DNA of 6,172 nt from positions 1 through 6,172 of the forward strand of contig JAHLLU010000130.1 in the NCBI GenBank assembly GCA_020444005.1. The letters are read 5' to 3'. The translations under genes were made by a program, and so were the position numbers. This stretch comes from an archaeon (lineage in GTDB: Archaea > Thermoproteota > Bathyarchaeia > TCS64). The notes under the pieces were generated by a model that was not told the origin of the DNA, did no database searches, and was given only the letters and a program-made list of their open reading frames with translations. This document shows positions 1 to 4,558 of this stretch, one piece after another; position 1 is the stretch's first letter; each line of letters starts with the position of its first letter.

Positions 1-1392
1 ATGCATTGGACCAGCGCCACCAAACGCAACCAAGGCAAAATCCCTTGGATCATAACCACGTTCAACCGAGACTATTCTGAGAATCTTGCTCATCATGCTA
101 TTGGCTATCCTGATGACGCTAACAGCAGCTTCCTCGGGGGCTATTCCCAGTTCATTACCTAATCGCTTGTAGGCGTCACCCGCTAAACCCGGGTGAATAT
201 CCATACCCCCATCCAGCAAGTTACCCGGATTCAACCTACCCAACAAAAGATTAGCATCAGTAATAGTCGCCTCCACGCCGCCTCTATCATAACAAGCTGG
301 ACCCGGAACCGCACCAGCACTCATGGGACCAACCATCAAAGAACCATTAACCACCTTAGCGATGGTCCCACCCCCTGCACTACACTCAGCCAAATCAATG
401 AAGGGGAAACGCACAGGATAACCCGACCCCTTCACAAGCCTACCCATATGGATCTTACCCGCCACCTCATACTCGGGTACAACCTCGGGTATTTTCCCCC
501 GCACTGTACCCGCCTTGGCGGTGGTGCCCCCCATATCAAAACTGATTATGTTTTTTACTCCAGTCTGTTCCCCTAGCCAAGCAGCAGCAATAACCCCAGC
601 AGCAGGACCAGACTCCACAATCGTGGCAGGCTTCCTGCTCACCACATTGCTTTTTGCGAGACCCCCGTTACTCTGCATAACATAAAGCTGTGTCTTGAGT
701 CCAAGTTTTTCTAGGTCTTCTTCGAGTTGATTGATGTATTTATGGATAACCGGCATCAGTACCGCGTTCACAACGGCTGTGCTAAACCGCTCATACTCAC
801 GGTACTCGTTACTGATCTCATAACTAGCCGTAACATAGATATCCAGACTTTCACTGATAGCCTGTTTAACCTGTTCCTCATGAACCGTGTTCGCGTAGCT
901 ATTGATGAAACCCACGGCAACAGACTCTACACCATCCGCTGAGAGCCTGTTAATCACTGAGTCAAGCTCAGCACAGTTAATATCCTGCATAACCACACCA
1001 TCATGCCTTATCCGTTCATCAACCTCATACCGGTGCCGCCGCTTCACAAGCATCGGAGGACGCTCAAAAAACAGGTTATATACCTCGGCACGCCGTTGGC
1101 GCCCAATCTCAATAACGTCCTTGAAGCCTTTAGTAGTCACAAGTCCAGTCCTAGGCAAGTCAAGATCAACCTGCCCAAACAAAGCATTCGTGGCAATCGT
1201 AGTAGCGTGCCCAATCATACGCACAGAATCAGCGCTATGAGAACCCAGAAACGCCTCAACGGCGTTCACAACACCCTGCTCTGGGTTTTTTGGTACACTC
1301 GGTGTCTTGATGTTGATTACTTCACCCGTCTCTTCGTCCAGTGCAACTAGGTCTGTGAATGTACCGCCTACGTCAACGCTAACCCTGTACAT
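1..1392 (-). CDS. hyuA: Hydantoinase/oxoprolinase subunit A (HyuA family), N-terminal 464 residues, cut by window edge
   Basis: The frame is open from ATG at 1392 to the window edge without a stop. The family performs ATP-dependent opening of cyclic amides such as hydantoins or 5-oxoproline, usually with a HyuB partner subunit; the substrate cannot be told from sequence. Visible motifs are the first phosphate-binding loop DVGGTFTD (residues 7-14), GHATTIATNA (61-70), ESGPAAG (260-266), the second phosphate loop DMGGTTAK (286-293), SAGGGTIA (338-345), GPACYDRGG (364-372) and RGYDPRDFALVAFGGAGPMH (445-464). These follow the normal order for the family, which is usually about 650-700 residues, so roughly two thirds is present. 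The ATG places the VDVGGTFTD strand at the expected N-terminal position. It lies 40 bp after the Lrp gene with its own promoter-like element, so it may be a separate transcription unit. A hyuB gene would be expected beyond the left edge. The family call is firm; the specific substrate is open. Confidence 0.93.
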   Translation of the reverse strand, partial: MYRVSVDVGGTFTDLVALDEETGEVINIKTPSVPKNPEQGVVNAVEAFLGSHSADSVRMIGHATTIATNALFGQVDLDLPRTGLVTTKGFKDVIEIGRQRRAEVYNLFFERPPMLVKRRHRYEVDERIRHDGVVMQDINCAELDSVINRLSADGVESVAVGFINSYANTVHEEQVKQAISESLDIYVTASYEISNEYREYERFSTAVVNAVLMPVIHKYINQLEEDLEKLGLKTQLYVMQSNGGLAKSNVVSRKPATIVESGPAAGVIAAAWLGEQTGVKNIISFDMGGTTAKAGTVRGKIPEVVPEYEVAGKIHMGRLVKGSGYPVRFPFIDLAECSAGGGTIAKVVNGSLMVGPMSAGAVPGPACYDRGGVEATITDANLLLGRLNPGNLLDGGMDIHPGLAGDAYKRLGNELGIAPEEAAVSVIRIANSMMSKILRIVSVERGYDPRDFALVAFGGAGPMH

Positions 1393-1415
1393 GGCATATA
1401 GAAAACAGTACAGGG
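1383..1415. repeat. Operator-like perfect dyad over the hyuA start
   Basis: CCCTGTAC (1383-1390) and GTACAGGG (1408-1415) are exact reverse complements separated by 17 bp, with about 25 bp between half-site centres. The dyad directly abuts the TATA-like element and covers the predicted transcription start and the hyuA start codon. If the mRNA starts near 1393, one arm would not be transcribed, so a DNA-binding site is more likely than an RNA hairpin. The neighbouring Lrp/AsnC protein is an obvious candidate binder, but this is inference. Confidence 0.5.
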
Positions 1416-1427
1416 ATAAAAATTTGT
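1416..1427 (-). promoter_or_regulatory. Archaeal BRE/TATA-like element for hyuA
   Basis: On the minus strand ACAAAT (1427-1422) fits the archaeal BRE pattern RNWAAW and is followed directly by TTTTAT (1421-1416). The centre of the TATA part is about 27 bases before the A of the hyuA ATG. In archaea transcription begins roughly 25 bases after the TATA box, so the mRNA would begin at or within a few bases of the start codon. No Shine-Dalgarno sequence precedes this ATG, which agrees with a leaderless transcript. This is inferred from motif and spacing only. Confidence 0.5.
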
Positions 1428-1432
1428 GAAAA

Positions 1433-1885
1433 CTAGGTCTTGACCTTGACGCCAGCCATCTTTATGGCTTCAAGCACAATATGGCTCTCCACCTTTCCGA
1501 TGCCCTTTATGGTGTTGATATCATCAAGCAGCTTTAACGCCGACTCACGGTTACGACACATAGCCAAAACAAGCAACTCACAGTCACCACTGACACGCAT
1601 AACCGTGTTCATCTCCGGGTACTCTGCAATCTTTTCACCTATCTTACTGAGGTCTGCTCCTGCTCCAGCTGAGATGCGTAGGCATAGTGGATAGATGTTC
1701 ATCTTATCAGGGTCCACAATGGTTGTGTAGCCCTTGATGACACCATTTTCCTCTAGTGCCTTTACTTTTGATGAGACGCTGACGTGGCTGATATCAAGCT
1801 GTTTAGCTATGTCTCTGTAGCTTTGCCTGCTGTCCGCTTGTAGAAGCTTGATTAGCTCCTCATCAAGATCGATCTTATCAGCCAT
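1433..1885 (-). CDS. Lrp/AsnC family transcriptional regulator
   Basis: The protein has 150 residues from ATG 1885, a normal length for the family. The N-terminal winged helix-turn-helix opens with IDLDEELIKLL (residues 5-15), and SYRDIAKQLDISHVSVSSKV (22-41) forms the helix-turn-helix. A linker (YTTIVDPDKM, 53-62) leads to the RAM/AsnC ligand-binding and oligomerisation domain, with the SGDCELLV turn at 89-96. Such proteins bind DNA as dimers or higher oligomers and often sense amino acids; the ligand here is unknown. The frame also allows a GTG start at 1894, overlapping the dsrH stop and adding three residues (MIR). I prefer ATG 1885 because GTGAT at 1894-1890 can act as its ribosome site and homologues begin just before the LD motif. 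It is the last gene of the sulfur-relay cluster and immediately precedes hyuA, so it may control either or both, or itself. Confidence 0.92.
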   Translation of the reverse strand: MADKIDLDEELIKLLQADSRQSYRDIAKQLDISHVSVSSKVKALEENGVIKGYTTIVDPDKMNIYPLCLRISAGAGADLSKIGEKIAEYPEMNTVMRVSGDCELLVLAMCRNRESALKLLDDINTIKGIGKVESHIVLEAIKMAGVKVKT

Positions 1886-1890
1886 ACGTA

Positions 1891-2166
1891 TCACAGATTT
1901 ACCACAGATTTACCGCTAAACAAAAGATCAACAAGTTGATCCATATCTACTAGCTCAACCTTATCGAGCATCCTGTCGCTTAGACCCCGCTTAACGGCAT
2001 CCCGCTTCACAGCATATACCTTGTGTGCAGCGAGCTTATTGTTTTCTTCTATTCTGTTATTGGTGAATAGAACCGCGTCCTGCATCAGCAATAGCTCTGC
2101 ATCCATCTTGAGGGCTCGTTCAAGCATCTTTTCATCCTTTGTATTCAATACAATTAATTTTGACAC
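1891..2166 (-). CDS. dsrH: DsrH/TusB-like sulfur relay subunit
   Basis: This is a 91-residue protein of the DsrH/TusB family. In known systems TusB/DsrH is the small structural subunit of the TusBCD/DsrEFH hexamer that passes persulfide sulfur. Recognisable traits are the first strand KLIVLN, LLLMQDAVLF (25-34; the family pattern is close to LLLxQDGVY) and VYAVKRDAVKRGL (50-62), typical of the family's second half. It has no cysteine, so it lacks the Cys found in some DsrH proteins. The longest frame starts with GTG at 2175, but GTG at 2166 is favoured: GGAGTG lies 6 bases upstream of it, whereas the 2175 codon sits inside that ribosome site. The stop overlaps the region of the alternative Lrp start, so the two genes are probably translationally coupled. 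Confidence 0.8.
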   Translation of the reverse strand: MSKLIVLNTKDEKMLERALKMDAELLLMQDAVLFTNNRIEENNKLAAHKVYAVKRDAVKRGLSDRMLDKVELVDMDQLVDLLFSGKSVVNL

Positions 2167-2172
2167 TATTAT

Positions 2173-2178
2173 CACTCC
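2173..2178 (-). promoter_or_regulatory. Shine-Dalgarno site that decides the dsrH start
   Basis: GGAGTG on the minus strand begins with the last base of the dsrF stop codon TAG. It is 6 bases before GTG 2166 and physically includes the alternative GTG 2175, so it supports the shorter protein. Confidence 0.6.
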
Positions 2179-2513
2179 TAATAGACGAGGCTAGCCTCCG
2201 CCTCCATAATCAACTCAAGTATCTTATCCTCAGCAACGGTCTCAACCTCATCAACCAAGTCATCCTCATCAAACCCAGCCGCAACAAGAGCCGCTTCATC
2301 AACATACAACTCAATGTCGAGATCAGGAAGATCAGAAAGGAACTTTTTGGTAAGCGTCTGATCTACGTTGTTGAGTGCACCCAAGACTCCTTTTCCGGTC
2401 CAGAGTATCTTTACCTCGTGGTCCCATAGACCCGCGGCTGTACGAAGAGCCTCATAATAGTTGAGATTAGTAAAGGGCGCTGACTTTATGACGATTAATA
2501 CCTGTTTCTCCAA
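2178..2513 (-). CDS. dsrF: DsrF/TusC-like sulfur relay subunit with TTG start
   Basis: This is a 111-residue member of the DsrE/F superfamily, closest in position and length to DsrF/TusC. It starts with a strand QVLIVIKSAPF (4-14), then YYEALRTAAGLWDHEVKILWTGKGVLGAL (19-47), the pattern of a strand-helix-strand with the superfamily's GV turn. Its C-terminal half is very acidic. There is no cysteine at all, so it cannot carry a persulfide and is probably structural, as TusC is thought to be. The start must be TTG at 2513: no ATG or GTG occurs in frame before the first strand. The TTG directly follows the dsrE stop codon and both genes are in the same frame. No clear Shine-Dalgarno site is visible, so translation likely depends on ribosomes finishing dsrE. 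Assignment to DsrF rather than another DsrE paralogue rests partly on gene order. Confidence 0.78.
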   Translation of the reverse strand: MEKQVLIVIKSAPFTNLNYYEALRTAAGLWDHEVKILWTGKGVLGALNNVDQTLTKKFLSDLPDLDIELYVDEAALVAAGFDEDDLVDEVETVAEDKILELIMEAEASLVY

Positions 2514-2879
2514 TTATCTCGCCCCCGCCATACTCAACACCACATCTGCCTCCGCAAGCATCTCACCGAGATCAAAAATACCACCGATATCAACGCCCTC
2601 TGGAAGCATCTCCTCCTGAACGCCTCTGAGTTGCATACAAACCCTGCAACCACTTATAGTGGCTCCAAGCTCAATAAGCTCCTTAAACTTGTCACTGGCG
2701 CTGTCCATATGGAAAGGCTCCCCGCTCTGGGTATTCAAAGGACCATAAACACCGTCCATCATCAGGTACATATCAACCATATGCCCTTTCTCAAGAGCAG
2801 ATTTACTGATCTCAAGCGCCTCATCAAGAACATCGTTCTGGAATGGAGACTCACAGAGGAGTATCATTAAACGTCCCAT
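2514..2879 (-). CDS. dsrE: DsrE/TusD-like sulfurtransferase subunit
   Basis: This 121-residue DsrE family protein starts with the strand RLMILLCESPF (3-13), followed by a helix (DEALEISKSALEKGH, 19-33) and VDMYLMMDGVYGPLN (35-49), which matches the family's GVY turn. The likely sulfur-carrying residue is Cys78 in SGCRVC (76-81), at the position of the catalytic cysteine of TusD/DsrE; Cys81 gives an additional CxxC pair and Cys9 is near the N terminus. In known relays this subunit receives sulfur from TusA and passes it to a TusE/DsrC-type acceptor; neither TusE nor DsrC is present in this window. The start ATG 2879 has AGGTGA 4 bases upstream, overlapping the stop of the preceding gene. The stop TAA adjoins the TTG start of dsrF in the same frame. 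Confidence 0.88.
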   Translation of the reverse strand: MGRLMILLCESPFQNDVLDEALEISKSALEKGHMVDMYLMMDGVYGPLNTQSGEPFHMDSASDKFKELIELGATISGCRVCMQLRGVQEEMLPEGVDIGGIFDLGEMLAEADVVLSMAGAR

Positions 2880-2883
2880 ATAT

Positions 2884-2889
2884 TCACCT
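2884..2889 (-). promoter_or_regulatory. Shine-Dalgarno site of dsrE
   Basis: AGGTGA on the minus strand is built into the TAG stop codon of the upstream gene and stands 4 bases before ATG 2879. Termination and re-initiation are therefore almost on the same spot. Confidence 0.55.
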
Positions 2890-3310
2890 AGATGAACATT
2901 TGGACGTCTGCGTCCATCGCAATATCAAGGAACGTGGCTGCGCCGACGATCTCATCAACCTCAGGGATTAACTCATCCTTAGATATACCCATAATCTCCA
3001 TAGTGGTACTACAAGCATAGATCTTCACATTCTCTGTGTCCCTGCACATCTCCAACATCTCTTTTAGTGTGGGAACTCCAACATCCTTGATCTTACCCTT
3101 CATCATTCCAGTGCCTAAACTCATGATCCCCGGTAACTTGGCTTTCTCCAAACCACCCTTCTTTATCGCATCCATACCCCAGAACGTAAAGAAGAGAGAA
3201 ACCTCAGCATCCATTGCACCACCTGTGCTAGCCAGTATGAAAACAGGGTATAGCTTATCCAACGAACCACTGTGGACAACAAACGCCATTTTTCTTTTTT
3301 TCTCACTCAT
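2888..3310 (-). CDS. DsrE2-like (DsrE/DsrF/DrsH family) sulfur carrier
   Basis: This 140-residue protein resembles the DsrE2 group. A lysine-rich start is followed by the strand MAFVVHSGSLDKLYPVFILA (8-27), then GGAMDAEVSLFFTFWGMDAIKK (30-51). The family's signature cysteine is in KIYACSTTMEIMGI (96-109), that is Cys100; a second, Cys89, lies in the preceding helix. The C terminus (VGAATFLDIAMDADVQMFI) is also typical. No transmembrane segment is evident, although some DsrE2 proteins have them, so this one is probably cytosolic. DsrE2 proteins are commonly encoded next to tusA and exchange sulfur with it, which fits the 3 bp gap after tusA here. GGGTG overlapping the end of tusA can serve as a ribosome site for ATG 3310. 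Confidence 0.87.
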   Translation of the reverse strand: MSEKKRKMAFVVHSGSLDKLYPVFILASTGGAMDAEVSLFFTFWGMDAIKKGGLEKAKLPGIMSLGTGMMKGKIKDVGVPTLKEMLEMCRDTENVKIYACSTTMEIMGISKDELIPEVDEIVGAATFLDIAMDADVQMFI

Positions 3311-3313
3311 CTT

Positions 3314-3541
3314 TTACACCCTAATAATATATGTGAATGTGCCATCGCCCTCGTTTGTCTCAAGGACTTTGGCTCCAGTTTTGTTCGCCCAAGCTGGAAT
3401 GTCTCTTTTACTGCCTGGATCTGTCGCTACGATTTTAATTACCTGTCCTTCTGTCATCGTTTTTGTTGCTTTTTTGAGTTTAACAATGGGCATTGGACAG
3501 TACAAGCCTTTTGCGTCTATCTCGACGTCTACATTAACCAT
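3314..3541 (-). CDS. tusA: TusA family sulfur carrier
   Basis: This 75-residue protein has the complete TusA pattern: strand VDVEIDAKGLYCPMPIVKLKKA with the CPMP motif at 15-18, where Cys15 is the persulfide-carrying residue, then VIKIVATDPGSKRDIPAW (34-51) and a closing strand TFTYIIRV. In many relatives a second cysteine follows the DIPAW motif; here it is alanine (AWANKTG). TusA takes sulfur from a cysteine desulfurase or rhodanese and delivers it to DsrE-type partners, for tRNA 2-thiouridine synthesis, molybdenum cofactor, or dissimilatory sulfur metabolism. It is the first gene of the cluster, 45 bp after the Nudix gene, behind a TATA-like box in a dyad. No strong ribosome site precedes the ATG, consistent with a very short leader. 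Confidence 0.93.
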   Translation of the reverse strand: MVNVDVEIDAKGLYCPMPIVKLKKATKTMTEGQVIKIVATDPGSKRDIPAWANKTGAKVLETNEGDGTFTYIIRV

Positions 3542-3547
3542 GGTATT

Positions 3548-3586
3548 CCAAATGGTAACGATATTCGACTATATTTAACCATTTGG
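3548..3586. repeat. Operator-like dyad around the tusA promoter
   Basis: CCAAATGGT (3548-3556) and ACCATTTGG (3578-3586) are perfect 9 bp inverted arms with a 21 bp spacer. Inside the spacer ATAT (3561-3564) and ATAT (3571-3574) can also pair. The dyad fills nearly the whole gap between the Nudix stop codon and tusA and encloses the TATA-like box. There is no T-run after the stem on the minus strand, so an operator is more likely than a terminator of the Nudix gene, although a transcript hairpin is possible. Confidence 0.5.
3570..3578 (-). promoter_or_regulatory. TATA-like box for the tusA cluster
   Basis: TTAAATATA on the minus strand is centred about 33 bases before the tusA ATG, so an archaeal transcript would begin about 8 bases before the gene. 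The bases just upstream do not match a BRE well, which lowers confidence. It suggests that the sulfur-relay cluster is transcribed apart from the kor cluster. Confidence 0.38.
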
Positions 3587-4021
3587 TTAGATGAGACCGT
3601 TCTCTTTTAAAACCCGGTCAATAAACCGACGGGTACTAGACATAATATCAATACTGTCAAGCTCATCAAAAGCCACCCAACGAGCATCAGGAGCATCACT
3701 ACTAGCATGAACCTCCCCCGAAACATACCTGCAAAGATACTCAAACAAGATATAGTGATAATGAACATGTCCATCATCATCCTTATTGACGGCATCAAAA
3801 ACCGTAATCAGATTAATTGGCTCGATACGGACATTGGTCTCCTCAAAAACCTCACGCTTAACCGCCTCATCTAGAGTCTCACCAACCTCAACAACCCCAC
3901 CGGGAATCCCCCACTTACCAAAACTAGGAGGCTTACCACGCATAGCAAGCAACACTTTACCCTCATGTATTGTGACCGCTGCTACGCCGGGAATCGGTTG
4001 AGATGGGTACTCTCGACTCAT
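3587..4021 (-). CDS. Nudix hydrolase
   Basis: This 144-residue protein has a central Nudix box at residues 42-64: G42, then E48 five residues later, REVFEE (56-61) and TNV. The metal-binding glutamates (57, 60 and 61) are intact; the glycine usual near the end of the box is asparagine (N63). The preceding PSFGKWGIPGG (32-42) is the typical lead-in. Nudix enzymes hydrolyse nucleoside diphosphates linked to another group. The general layout resembles small ADP-ribose or 8-oxo-(d)NTP type enzymes, but the substrate cannot be named from sequence. It starts 9 bp after korC, with only a weak AGGGA-like site before the ATG, and is probably the last gene of that transcript. A housekeeping or repair role is as likely as a link to the oxidoreductase. 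Confidence 0.92.
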   Translation of the reverse strand: MSREYPSQPIPGVAAVTIHEGKVLLAMRGKPPSFGKWGIPGGVVEVGETLDEAVKREVFEETNVRIEPINLITVFDAVNKDDDGHVHYHYILFEYLCRYVSGEVHASSDAPDARWVAFDELDSIDIMSSTRRFIDRVLKENGLI

Positions 4022-4030
4022 TTTGGGTCC

Positions 4031-4558
4031 CTAGACTGATTCATTACCTTGCTGGAGAGCCTTGAGGTTAATATCCCTCATAGACTCACGCATATAGGTA
4101 TTCACAGCATCCTTCAAGAGATCCAAACTAACCATCTCGGAGCGCTTCGAGAGTGCTCCAAGCATCACCATGTTGGCGACAATCTGGTTACCAAGCTTAA
4201 CCGCAATATCCCGTGCAGGAACCTGAATGATCTCCACATCATCACGGATACTATCTGCTCGCTCATAGACATGGGTATCAACGATAATCAGTGAACCCTT
4301 CTTAGCCATGGGCATATACTTCTTGAAAGCCGGAAGACTCAGACACAACAGTATATCGCTTGCCTCAAACTGAAGATCATTGATCACATGATCCGCAGCC
4401 ATAATCTGACTCATACAGGCACCGCCACGAGCAGAGGCACCATAGCTTCTACTGAACATGATCTCATAATCCTTCATGAATAGGGCTCTGCTTAGAAACT
4501 CACCTGATGCGATGACTCCCTGTCCACCTGTTCCACTAATCAGTATATTTTGCTGCAT
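4031..4558 (-). CDS. korC: 2-oxoacid:ferredoxin oxidoreductase, gamma subunit
   Basis: This 175-residue protein is the gamma domain of the 2-oxoacid:ferredoxin oxidoreductase family, here a separate polypeptide. Visible family motifs are ILISGTGGQGVIASGEFLS (5-23), FSRSYGASARGGACMSQI (35-52), and DILLCLSLPAFKKY (68-81). NQIVANMVMLGAL (124-136) is the conserved late helix. The gamma subunit helps bind CoA and shape the complex. Its ATG overlaps the TAA of korB (TAATG) and has GAGGTGAG 6 bases upstream, so translation is coupled. Whether the true substrate is 2-oxoglutarate or a branched-chain 2-oxoacid cannot be settled from this subunit; the kor name follows the best overall resemblance. Confidence 0.92.
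   Translation of the reverse strand: MQQNILISGTGGQGVIASGEFLSRALFMKDYEIMFSRSYGASARGGACMSQIMAADHVINDLQFEASDILLCLSLPAFKKYMPMAKKGSLIIVDTHVYERADSIRDDVEIIQVPARDIAVKLGNQIVANMVMLGALSKRSEMVSLDLLKDAVNTYMRESMRDINLKALQQGNESV

Noticed and set aside
193..576. Plus-strand open frame of 127 codons
   Set aside because: It lies antisense to the well-supported hyuA frame, gives a low-complexity T/H/R/P-rich sequence, and resembles no family.
902..1350. Two overlapping plus-strand frames (902-1240 and 1003-1350)
   Set aside because: They overlap each other and are antisense to hyuA, whose motifs run through the whole stretch.
1393..1432. A small RNA or extra gene in the gap between the Lrp gene and hyuA
   Set aside because: The gap is only 40 bp and is fully explained by a promoter-like element and a dyad.
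3036..3578. Plus-strand open frame of 180 codons with hydrophobic stretches that could pass for membrane helices
   Set aside because: It is antisense to the DsrE2-like gene and tusA, both of which have clear catalytic motifs. The hydrophobicity comes from reading complementary strands.
3548..3586. The dyad after the Nudix gene as a rho-independent type terminator
   Set aside because: The stem is AT-rich, the 21 bp loop is long and no T-run follows on the minus strand. A role as operator around the TATA-like box is the better explanation, although a terminator role is not excluded.
3607..3798. Minus-strand frame with a very hydrophobic methionine/leucine-rich product
   Set aside because: It is an alternate frame inside the Nudix gene, with no own ribosome site and no family pattern.
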